Assembly (NCBI GenBank): GCA_030144725.1 | Contig: JASKMD010000017.1 | Location: 3,367,901 to 3,431,900 of the forward strand | Source: Haematococcus lacustris | Taxonomy: Eukaryota; Chlorophyta; Chlorophyceae; Chlamydomonadales; Haematococcaceae | DNA length: 64,000 bases | Reading direction: 5' to 3' | Part shown: positions 55,001-64,000 of the stretch, in pieces | Numbering within the stretch: position 1 is the stretch's first letter | Layout of the letters: the number at the start of each line of letters is the position of its first letter | Translations under genes and position numbers: made by a program | Notes under the pieces: generated by a model | Databases searched by the model: none | The model's input: the letters and a program-made list of their open reading frames with translations, nothing else | Told to the model about the DNA's origin: nothing

Positions 55001-56121
55001 GGAACACTGGTGCCCAATGAACATGGACATGGTGCATGAGTGCCTACCACCTACACTATTGCCTGACCCCTGAGGGCTATTGTGTAGAGTTGGCATGACC
55101 TGCATGCACTGATTGAGCTGACTGACTAAGCTGATGACAGCTCAACAAAGGGGGGCACACACTACAGGGCCGCAGCGGGTTGCTGCTGTTGCTGGGCCTT
55201 GGGTGGCTTGTCTCGCAGCCGCTTGTAGCCTAGGCCAGGGTACTCCTTGCACTTGGCTGGCAGCGCTCCCTGGTCTGGCCAGTAGCACAGCTCCAGTGGC
55301 CGCCATCTGCTCTCTCCAACGCACTGCATGTTCAGCGCTGCAATGCAGTCACTGTCCAGCCACCTGCCCGGCTGTGGTGCTGGCTTGGCTTTGGCAGCCT
55401 TGCCCTTGCCTTTGCCCTTGGCGGGCTGGGTGGGCTCAGCTGCCTGCTCAGCTCGGTGCGCTTGCTGCGTTTGGCTGGAGGGGGAGTGCTGGGCCCTGGC
55501 TCTGCCTGGCTGCTGCATGGGTCCAGACAGCCCACCATGTTCACTGCAGCCCCACTTGCCACATCAAACACCATGGGTTTGGCTGCTGTCACCCCACACC
55601 TGCGCGCATTGCATGTATCTATTGACCATGGTATTCAACTCCCTTGCGATGATAGACAATCACTGTGTCCTTGCAACTTCAACGACAACAGAATGTGTTT
55701 CTGCCAAAGAGGGCATGTACAAGGTGTGCACAATGTCAATGTTGAAATTGTGCAGATGGACATGATGGCGTGGAGCCTGCTGAACGTGAAGGCCGCCAGC
55801 CCCTGGAAGGTTGCCAGCCCACACTGGTCTGCCAGCAACCCTCCACCTGTGCACCTGCGATGGAACAAGGTGAGCCTTGGCCCATGTGCTATGCCATGCC
55901 AGCAAGACATTGCCACTGTTTGTGCGACAGCGCCTAACACTGCTTGTCACAATTAAGCTGCTCACGTCTACTGCAAACAACCTGCTGTCACTTGCTGCAT
56001 CTGCGGTGCATCTCAGGTAACTCTTGGCCGTGACCACCAATGGGGCAATGCCATGCTGGCAAAGGTCAAGGAGGACATCATGGACTTCCACCAAGCCACC
56101 TTTGGCCCCAAGGATGAGTAG
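52038..56121 (+). CDS. GT90/CAP10-type glycosyltransferase, gene 2
   Basis: ATG 52038 was chosen because it is followed by basic residues and the hydrophobic segment SALFVSVCASLLSG, a signal peptide or anchor ending near AHAQA. Exons are 52038-52501, 52684-52810, 53006-53344, 53425-53915, 54107-54175, 54380-54544, 54747-54929, 55756-55869 and 56016-56121 (stop TAG). All junctions are GT-AG and phase-consistent. CAP10 landmarks are [60 protein letters not shown] and [15 protein letters not shown], as in GT90 enzymes where the donor-binding half lies C-terminal. The product is about 660 residues, expected in the secretory pathway, perhaps for cell-wall or glycoprotein glycans (inferred). The intron 54930-55755 holds a Fanzor-like remnant on the opposite strand. 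Confidence 0.85.
55032..55520 (-). mobile_element. Fanzor/TnpB-like C-terminus with conserved 3' tail, in GT90 gene 2 intron
   Basis: On the minus strand AAEPTQPAKGKGKGKAAKAK leads to GRWLDSDCIAALNMQCVGES, RPLELCYWPDQG, EYPGLGYKRLRDK and a Q-rich end; the stop is at 55162-55164. Against the copy at 29620, the signature DRDCNAALN has become DSDCIAALN, so the RuvC-III site is damaged. After the stop, 130 bases (55161-55032) match 29619-29498 and include the hairpin AGCTG-ATGA-CAGCT at 55129-55142. It is antisense to, and inside, the intron 54930-55755. Confidence 0.55.
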
Positions 56122-57069
56122 GTGCAGGAAGGGTGCAAGGGCCATCTCCTTTTTGACAGGAAGGGGGCCTAAGAAGAAAGGCGTGGCATATACTCCACTT
56201 GTTGCATCAGGTCTAAACGTCTGCTGCTCACAGCTGGATGGGCTTGATGGATGGACCCAATGTCATGTATCATCACACACCACTACCACAACATCTAGGC
56301 AATGCCAGCTGTAGTTGGAGCATCCGCAGCCACAGTATCGGTCACATTCATTGTGTCTGACATGACGTGAAGAGCTATGCAGAGTCGTCCTTTTCTATCA
56401 CATTTGAAGATTTCAGTTGGATTGCCTGGAAGGAGCGCGGATGCAACTTGACCAAAGAAACATCAGCAGACTAGAACATCAACATGCATGCTAGTTGGTC
56501 ACGGGATGCTTCTCACGCATGGTGGATTGCAAGGCTTAAATAGGATAGAAGTGGTGTGCAAAATGGGATGGTGTGGACATGGTTGGGGTGCTGAGACAGT
56601 GCGGACATTGCTTGCAATATGGCAGATGGGGTAATCCTGTAGTGGACTGGTGTATGGCATGTAAGGCGTGATGTTCCGCCAATGCTTCACGTGTTGGTAG
56701 TAGTGACTGCCCACGTGTTTTGCTGTATTGCTTTTCTCGTCCCCCTTTCCTACGGGGGGCCAAGTCCTGGTCCTGCGACCATTGGCGACCAACATGTTCT
56801 GCAGCAGCCTGAATGCATGTGATTATGGCAGGCAAGTCTTCTGGGATAACAAGTTAAGGAGGGGACTATAACCAAGATCCAACAGGTTTTCAAGGCCTGG
56901 CTCTGCCGTAATACAGCAGTTTGGTACCACAACATGTGAAAGATAAGAGTGTGCGACGTGGGTCGTCTGTACGTACGCCGTGAAAGCCTGCCATAACACT
57001 CTGAGCATGCTTGTAGAGTTTGGGGTGGCCCTTCAAGTCAAGTCTGTCAGCTTTGAAAAAGTGTTTATA
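56122..57069. other. 3' flank of GT90 gene 2, no gene
   Basis: No gene recognised. The longest frames (56499-56835, minus) have no motif. It is less GC-rich than the coding parts. Confidence 0.4.
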
Positions 57070-57491
57070 TATGTGATGGCCCTCAATTCCGCCTCACTGC
57101 AGTTGCCGGCACTCCGGTTGGAGGGTGACACGACGCACCCCCCAGCACGGCCACTCCGCTTCGATAGCATTGTTGAATTTCTGAGAATTCGCCCAAAAAG
57201 AAATGCAAGCACCCCGCCCCCTGCTCAGGACCCCACCTCCCCCTGCTCAGGGCCAACCTGGCCCAGTCCCACCACTACATGCCCTTCCGGGGGGCAGGTA
57301 GCTGGACCGTGACACCAACAGATGCCTGAAGTTTCAGCGCATTGGGAACAGCATGCAGCGCCCCCTGGAGCTGTGCAGCTGGACGGACCAGAAGGCTCTG
57401 CCCCCCATTGGCGAGGAGTACCAGCAGGGCTACAAGCTGGTCAATGACCGCCTGCCCAAGGGTAGGCAGAGGTTGCACCGGGCAGCAGAGT
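57070..57491 (+). pseudogene. Fanzor-like C-terminus, second type
   Basis: The plus strand carries the block shared with 47632, then PKRNAS, then (after frame breaks) WLDRDTNRCLKFQRIGNS, RPLELCSW, ALPPIGEEYQQGYKLV and RLPKGRQRLHRAAEY. LDRDTNRCL is a RuvC-III-like signature. The order (signature, RPLELC, short basic tail) is parallel to the DRDCNAALNM type, showing two related subfamilies. The copy ends abruptly at about 57491 against an oppositely oriented copy. Confidence 0.45.
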
Positions 57492-57494
57492 ACC

Positions 57495-57905
57495 TGCTCT
57501 GGCTAGTAGCACAGCTCCAGTGGCCGCCACCTGCTCTCCCCAATGCGCTGCATGTTCAGCGCTACATCGCACTCCCTGTCCAGCCACCTGCCTGGCTGTG
57601 GTGCTGGCTTGGCTTCAGCAGCCTTGCCCTTGCTCAGCTCAGCTGCCTGCTTAGCCTTGGCGTGCTTTCTGCGCTTGGCGGGCGGGGGGGTTCTGGGCCC
57701 AGGCTCTGCCTGGCTGCTGCGTGGGGCCTGTGGGGGCTTGCGGGGGGCCACTACCGGGCACCACATCAGGCCGCGCACTGGCTGGTCACGCTGCTGGCTC
57801 CAGGCTGGACGCAGCAGTGGGGGCTTCCAGCCTGCAGGCCTGGTGGGCTGATCATGATCCAGCTCCTCCTCACAGGGCTGCTTGCCCATTCACGGGCGCT
57901 GCAAC
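57495..57905 (-). pseudogene. Fanzor-like fragment, DRDC type, 3' truncated
   Basis: On the minus strand from 57889: MGKQPCEEELDHDQPTRPAG, LLRPAWSQQRDQPVRG, a proline/lysine-rich linker (PPPAKRRKHAKAKQ), GRWLDRECDVALNMQRIGES and RPLELCY, then a TAG in place of the usual W. This is the most complete C-terminal half in the window. The VDEFRTS part upstream is lost. It is joined tail-to-tail to the plus-strand copy at 57491. Confidence 0.5.
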
Positions 57906-58199
57906 GCCTTGGGGTGGGCTGCGTGACTGGCTGAGGCTCCGGCTCCGAGTCAGACTGTGACTCCGGCTCAGAGTCACAATCTGACTCGGTGTCGCATTTA
58001 CAGTCTCACTCCATGCTGGGCAGGGGCACGTGGGGAGAGTCGGGGAAGGGGGGGAGCATTAGGGGCTTGGGGGGGCTGCACGGCTGGAGGAATAGGGGCG
58101 CTGCGGTACCCCGGGGAGGGGGTAGCCCACCAGTCGGGCGGCCCCAACATGGGGTTGGTAGTGTTCATGCAAATATACTCTCAATTCTGCACCGTTGTC

Positions 58200-58710
58200 A
58201 ATACCGTTTATCACATTGAACTCTGCAAAGCAATGCGCGTCATTTGACCATCAGCGCACGACATTGGAGTCTTTGCTCGCGTACTGCCACATGTGCCCGC
58301 GAACAAATCACAGCGGCGAAACGGGTATCCTTGGGACGGTGAGCCACATCCCTGTGGCGCAATCTATCTGGCGCAATGAGCGGGTTGTGCACAAATGGAA
58401 TGTCCGGCAAACACCCAACGCGATGCCTGCCGGGCGTGCAGGGCACCTAGACGGGGTGAATGAAACATATAATCGTACTCGCTTCCGCCGAATACACCAT
58501 TTGGATCGGCGCACACTAAGGTATCACCGGCTTAGAACCCCCCTCCCCCACTGTGTCCTCCACTGTGTCGCACCCGCTGCACCACAAGAAAATGGCTACG
58601 AAGAGTTTGTTCTTGACCCCTTGGCGCATTTATTAGAACAAACCGCACGTTAAACAGCCCAGGCCTCCATCAGTTTGACATCTTCAAAGTGACATCATGT
58701 TCTCCAAGCA
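58200..58710 (+). repeat. inverted repeat, right copy, with open frame
   Basis: This is the partner of 50950-51480 in opposite orientation. The open frame 58195-58653 codes CASFDHQ, AYCHMCPRTNHSGETG, RNERVVHKWNVRQTPN and NGYEEFVLDPLAHLLEQTAR. Conservation of the same frame in both copies suggests a former coding sequence, family unknown. Confidence 0.8.
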
Positions 58711-60219
58711 GAATCAGGGCCACGGGGCTGTGGGGTGGCAGTTGAGCTATGGAATTTTGCACGCAGGTGGATGGCATGTAGGGGAGTGTAACTTCTAGAG
58801 GAGCCGAGTCTAAACTCGGTCATGGTGTGGAGTTGTGCGACTGACTGCATGGCCCTGGTCCTGAGATCGGCTAAGGGAGTTGAGGGTCACAGACCAAAGT
58901 GAGCTCTTGCCTTATCTGAGTATGAGTGCTTGTACCAATGTCTGAGAGGAGCTTAACCTAGTAAGTAGCATGTTGTAAGTCCAAATGGTCGAGCTGTGGC
59001 ATTGCCCTCTAGGTATGGAGGGGAGGTAGGCTCAGTGCCACATTCCCGCAACCGCTCTCCGATCCGACTGCTGCTGTCGACGCGCATGCTTGTGTAGAGC
59101 AGCCTAAGTGACGCGCGCGGTCGAAGCGATGACTGCATGCTCCGCAACGGCTCAAATTTGAATCACCAACTTTGATGCTTTGCTGTGCACGGCCCACTGA
59201 CTGCATGATTATTCTGGATGGGTGAAAGGTAGCTGGCTGTGTTGGCTACATTTTGAACCATCTAGCATAATATTTGGCGCAGTGAGTGCAGAGTTACAGC
59301 CGAGTTACTACCAGGGTCTGTTTCCTGTCATTTTTTGTTAGTTGGGGTCGCCCGACTTGATCACCTGCAGCCAAGCGCAACTTTTTTGACGGGCCACTTT
59401 GACAGGCCAAGACACAATGCGGGGACACAAACAGTGCCGGGACACACAAGGCGGGGGCGTCAACTCACTTGACGTCTGCTCGTGTTCCAGCCATCGCGGC
59501 GCTCCTGTCATTGTTTTCCTTGAGGCGAATATAACTCACGTAGCTCACAGTCGGATAGGGACACGAACCTTCCAGATTCTTTCCCGGGTTCTTCTGTTGC
59601 TTGCCGCTGCCCTTCCGCTTCTTCTTAGTCATCATGCGATGCGCATTAAGACGGGCGGTAGCCTTTTCAAGCAACTTGGGTCAGATAATACACACGGTTA
59701 AAAATCTGACCATTCTCCGATTCGGTACATCAGCAAAAGGCGGAAACGTTTGGAGCCCCAACCGCCAGCTCCGCCAGGCCGCAGCCGCACCCAGCGGCAA
59801 TTAGCCGTTCCCAGCACGTTGCGGGGCAGCCAGCTGGCTCCCCTGCGCCCGCCCCCACCACAACGCAGAATCCTGCTCAACTACGCAATGCAGCCAGGAA
59901 ACCCGCGCCGAGAGCGGGGCGCAGGCCAATGTGCCGCAGTCGCTGTTGATGAAACGCGGAGCGTGGCAGCTGCTTCCGGATGCTGAGGATGGACTGCGTT
60001 CTCAGCGGCCAACGCAGCTCGCGTAATAACAAATGGTCGCACCAACCCAGGTATGAGCTGCATTGTGCCCCTAGTTCCTGGTATACCCGCACATGCTGTT
60101 GTTGCACCTCACCTGCACATGTTGTTGTTGCACCTCACCTGCTCAAGTGCTCAATGCACAGCTATGCGCTGCATTGCTTCACTCCTATGTACTGGTTGTG
60201 GTGCTTGTCCACAGGTATG
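58711..60219. other. no confident gene
   Basis: A minus-strand stretch near 59674-59560 (KATARLNAHRMMTKKKRKG) could be an exon of an unrecognised basic protein, but no flanking exons could be joined. Bases 59160-59206 match, inverted, 47815-47862 (shared core AGCAAAGCATCAAAGTTGGT). Confidence 0.35.
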
Positions 60220-62178
60220 GCCACACAGAAGCGTACCGCCTGTGAGCAGACATTGCCTTGCATGTTGGCATCACAGCATGAGCATGCGGTAAGCACAGCT
60301 GGGCCACAAGGGGCAGGGGCAGGTATGAAGCGCAGCCGGGACAGGTGCAGCAGAGGTAGGCAGGCAGCATTGCAGGAGTACCCAGGCAGAGCAGCAGGGA
60401 CAGGCGCAGGCGCATCATGGGTTTGCGGGTAGTAGAGGGGCAGAGGCAGGCGAGCAGTGCAGTAGGGGCATGCGGTAAGCGCAACAGGGTTGCATGTAGC
60501 TTGGGCAGGCAGGCGGTGGAGGGGCAGCGGCAGCCAGGCAGGACAACAGTACACACTCAGAGCTGCAGTGGCAAACGCAGCAGGGATAGACTATCAGAGG
60601 AAGGCATGCTTTGCCTTTTGACAGGGAAGGATGTTCATGCTTGTGCCTGTTGGTGCTTGTGCAGATACCCGCTCAAGGCGCGTGATGTGATGCTGGCACT
60701 TAGGGCTAGTGATGGCCACCATCACCAGCAGCAAGGGGTTAGCAAATGTAGGTGTTGTAGCCAAGCACCTGCAAAATACGCGCCATGAGATGGAGCAGCG
60801 GAAACTGGAGCTCATGGGCCCAAAGGTGCACACCTTGTTACTTGTGCTTGTACTCACTCATTGCACTGCCTTGCCCTACACTGCTCTGCTGCCCTTTGTT
60901 GTTGCAGTGGAACCGTGATGAGGCCACAACCACTATAAAGACCAAGAAACCACGTAGTTCACAGGTGGGAAGAGATGTGCTCAAGGTGTGCACACATTCT
61001 AAAGCAAAGCAACTATGTTTTGTTTGTGCAGGGCTAGTGGAGGAGCACACCACAGAGCCCGCTGGCCCTGACCCTGGCCTGCAGCACACCCCAGTGTCCC
61101 CTGTCCTTGGCCCTGCCCTTCAGCTGCAACACACCCCTAGGGGCCCTGGCCAAGGCTTGCAGCAGCAGCAGCAGCACACCCCAATGGCCCCTGCCCCTGG
61201 CCCTACCCCTGCCCTGCACCTACAGGTCACTCCTAGGTGCCCTGGCCAAGGCCAGCAGCAGCAGCAGCAGCACACCCCAGTGGCCCCTGCCCCTCGCCCT
61301 GCCCCTGCCCTGCAGCTACAGGTCGCCCCCAGGTGCCCTGGAAAAGGCCAGCAGCAGCAGCAACACACCCTTGTGGCTCCTGCCCATGTCCTGCAGCTAC
61401 AGTTCACCCCCATGAGCTCTGGCCAAGGCCAACGGCTGCAGTAGCTGCACTTGGAATCCCCTGGCCCTGCCCCTGCCCTGCAACTGCATCAGCTGCTGCA
61501 GCAAAAGCTCCTCCAGCCCTGCCCTGCTGTGCCTCCTACCCTGCAGCAGCAGCAGCACTTGGAATCTGGCAGGAGCCACTTGAGTAAATAAGAGACCTCC
61601 TACACACACTGGTAAAGCACTCAATGCAGCATTGGTAAAACTCAGGTTGTTGCGAACTCATTGTAGCACAACTCCTCCGCACCCGCAGATGTGCCCCTAC
61701 TGGTGGCAACAGCAAGGAGAGAGTCCGCAAGCGGCACAGTTCAGCCAGGTACTTAAAGCAAACCCCCCTCCTGACCTGCCAACCAACCAAACCCCACCAT
61801 CTTCCAGTTCGCTCCTCCCTCTACTCCTTCCCTCCCCTCACCATACCCCCTGCCAGGTTGCCTACCTGCCCCTGCACCCTGCGGCGGCTTGATGCTTTGT
61901 CACCAGCCACATGCTCCTCTTCATGGCTCTCCCTGTGCGTTACAGGTGTTGAAGAAGTGGCATCCATGGGTCAGGGCCAGGTGGAGAAGCGTGCCAAGAC
62001 TGCACTTGCTCTGCATGCACAAGACAAGAGCGACATCATGAACAACGATGCCTTGGTGTCATTTCTGCACCACATGCAAGTGCTAGAGCTTCCAGTGACC
62101 AACACAGTGTTCAAGGCAGTGTATTCAGCAGTGAACGGACAGGGATTTGTGTGCTCAGTGTCACGCATGGAGCGGTGA
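60220..62178 (+). CDS. Q-rich repeat protein of unknown function, tentative model
   Basis: Candidate exons on the plus strand are 60219-60430 (MATQKRTACEQTLP, MKRSRDRC), about 60700-60827 (VGVVAKHLQNTRHEMEQRKLEL), 60908-60964 (WNRDEATTTIKTKKPRSSQ), 61031-61443 and 61946-62178. The large exon has 32-residue repeats with a QQQQHTP core and PAPALQLQ segments. The last has VEEVASMGQGQVEKRAKTAL, then DIMNNDALVSFLHHMQVLEL, and stop TGA. The final exon reads like folded protein; the repeat exon is low-complexity. The repeat frame meets a stop at 61441-61443, so either splicing skips it or the gene is broken. No family is recognised. Confidence 0.4.
61144..61425 (+). repeat. 96-bp coding tandem repeat, about three copies
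   Basis: The block CCCTGG(CCAAGG) starts at 61144, 61240 and 61336, a constant 96-bp step, with a shortened copy at 61417 (81 bp). The step is a multiple of three, so the 32-residue unit keeps frame, unlike the 31-bp satellite. Confidence 0.85.
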
Positions 62179-63160
62179 TGGCATGCAACGGCAGCGCTCA
62201 TGCCGCTCATGTCACTAAGCCCAGCCCTGCGGACACCCAGCTCCATATGTTTCTTTCATGCCTTCCATGGTCGCATTAGTAACGTGTTGTAACAGTCACG
62301 CTTGCAATCTCTCTCTCTCTTTAAGGGAGGGTAATAACCGTCAAAGCGTCTACGTCAATGTCAAGACGACACACTCCATAATAAACACCCCCAACATGAG
62401 TTCCACACAGCTCCCCATGAGTTCCACACAGCTCCCCACCACTCCATGCCACAATGGCCCAACCCTACTAACTTCGTAGACAAGCATTGATGCCAGCTGC
62501 AAAGTATGGGCACATGGTCGCGTTGCCCTGGTGTATGGTCATGGCAAACATGCTTGTAGTACGCAGGCCTGGCAGTGATCCACACCCAATGTGTCACAGC
62601 TAGCTGGACTACGGATGGTACCTATAGTGGAGGCTCACCAGATCCAGCCATATGTTAGGGTGTGGTGCGCCACATGCCCCTTGTATGGACAACACCACCA
62701 CGCGATGATGCGCTAATGCTGCAAACGTGGTAGCCACCTGCTGCATACCCCCCTTGCATGTATGCATCATGGTCATGCCTAGCAAGTGCAGGCCTGGCAG
62801 TGATCCACACCCAGTGTGTCGCAGCTAGCCCCCAGCTCAGCACCCACCGCTAAGCATCCACCCACTCTGACGCCTTGAAGTCACGTTGTCGCATGCTGCC
62901 CTTTGCCCATTCACGGTCGACGCAACACTCGTGGTAATTGGGCTTTTTTATTGGAATGCTTACATTACAAGCTAGTCAAGCTAGTCATGCTGTCGTTACA
63001 CGCCAATCTTCGGCACATGTGTACAGTTCATACACCTCATAATGAAACTTCCAGCCAGCTCCATCATATTGCTGACGTGATGTCAAGCAATTAGAAAAAA
63101 GCGTTGTAGGCACCCCCATGCGCCCAGCCTCAGGATACTTCGTTCATGCCCACAGCAGCT
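62179..63160. other. no gene; short direct repeats
   Basis: TGAGTTCCACACAGCTCCCC occurs twice in tandem near 62397-62437. A 45-bp block beginning GCAGGCCTGGCAGTGATCC occurs at about 62563 and 62789. No gene recognised. Confidence 0.5.
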
Positions 63161-63949
63161 TCTGCAACTTTGCCAGCATGTTCTCATAGTGAGTGATGTG
63201 CTGCTGAAGGTAGAACTGCCTCCCAACTGCCTCACCATGCATTCAGCCGTGCTCGCTCTACTTTCAGCAACGCTAGCTGCTCCAGGCATCTCTGGCTGTC
63301 GCTGAGCAGGTGGAAGAACTGCCGACCAAAGAAGAGGGCCTTGCCCTCTTGAGAGGTCTGGGATTCCCCCTCCCAAGGTGCTGGCTCCCCCCGCACCATG
63401 CTACGCAGTTGGCTGCTGGTCACGCGAACCTGCAAGGGCATGCGCAGGAGTGCCAGATTGTGCCCAGGCATGACCTAGCTAGCTGCCACAAGTGCTGCCA
63501 TATGCTGCCACATGCATGCTAACGGCCTTGCTGCCACACATGCTGACCTGGTTGGGATGCTGGGTAGTGCCAAGCACCTCCCACAGTGCCAGCTGGTCCA
63601 CCAGCTGGTGGGCTTGCTTTATCTTGGCTTGGCTCTGTCTTGCCAAGGCTCTGGTGTCCTTGTCTGCCACGCCCCACTCCTTCTGCTGAGTCTCCAGCTG
63701 GGCCACGAGTAGCACGGCCTGCCACACCATGCTCCGCAGGCTGCATAGGCACACACACAACAAGGCACAAGGCCTTGATGATGACTGTGTTGGTTGCCTG
63801 TAGCTGGCTGGCTGGCTGCTGTGAGTGAGATGTGTCAGCACCTTGCGCTCACCTAACCTGGTGCTGCTGCTCATGCACTGAAGCACACCTGCAGCCTGCT
63901 GCTGCTGCTCAGGCACTGCAAAACACCTGCAACCTGCACTGCTACACAC
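63161..63949 (-). pseudogene. 3' end of a coiled-coil protein gene, probably frameshifted
   Basis: Two minus-strand exons join in phase: 63740-63549 (SMVWQAVLLVAQLETQQKEWG, AKIKQAHQLVDQLALWEVL) and 63429-63232 (VRVTSSQLRSMVRGEP, FFGRQFFHLLSDSQRCLEQL, KVERARLNAW, stop). Helical, heptad-like sequence resumes in another frame directly downstream (RQFYLQQHITHYENMLAKLQ, ending KLLWA at 63147). A one- or two-base indel near 63237 therefore probably truncated the original reading frame. The upstream part of the gene runs off the window. The family is not recognised. Confidence 0.5.
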
Positions 63950-64000
63950 CTACAGCCTGCTGCTGCTGCTGCTCATGCACTGCAGCACATGCACTGCAGC

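Overview
The window looks like nuclear DNA of a volvocalean green alga, most likely Haematococcus or a close relative. The support is GC-rich sequence, short exons split by many GT-AG introns, abundant (CTG)n/(CAG)n and G/C-rich microsatellites, an L1-type LINE, and a dispersed protein-coding repeat whose C-terminus resembles Fanzor/TnpB. No bacterial operons, rRNA genes or CRISPR arrays are present. The organism assignment is inference.

Layout. 1-600: two convergent Fanzor-like fragments. 841-4894 (+): a multi-exon cytochrome P450 gene. 14063-6219 (-): a second, convergent P450 locus, interrupted by a 5'-truncated LINE (11577-8208) and carrying a tract nearly identical to the first gene. 22096-14929 (-): a long-form tRNase Z (RNase Z/ELAC2-like) gene with several microsatellites in its introns. 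22389-22990 (+): Fanzor-like fragment. 23333-25901 (+): a HAD-superfamily hydrolase. About 26500-28893 (+): a class I SAM-dependent methyltransferase-like gene. 29498-29990 (-): Fanzor-like C-terminus with a conserved 3' tail. 30231-38965: an 8.7-kb satellite of about 282 copies of a 31-bp unit with higher-order structure.

Second half. 40672-47157 (+) and 52038-56121 (+) are two paralogous GT90/CAP10-type glycosyltransferase genes. The first has an intron built from 102 G-rich pentamers (GGGGC/GGGGT) and an exon coding a long polyglutamine tract. Between them are a broken coiled-coil gene and a 1.3-kb CTG/CCC low-complexity block. A 520-bp inverted repeat pair (50950-51480 and 58200-58710) flanks the second glycosyltransferase gene. 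Further Fanzor-like fragments lie at 41700, 47632, 55032, 57070 and 57495. The right end has a Q-rich protein gene with a 96-bp coding repeat and the 3' end of a minus-strand coiled-coil gene.

The genes are not an operon; each is an independent eukaryotic locus. What unites the window is repeat-driven remodelling: a LINE and patchy gene conversion in the P450 pair, intron gain and loss between the GT90 paralogues, and nine decayed pieces of Fanzor-like elements, two of which share a 3' non-coding tail with a hairpin. Exon limits were read by eye from GT-AG (or GC-AG) signals, reading-frame phase and paralogue comparison; there is no transcript evidence.
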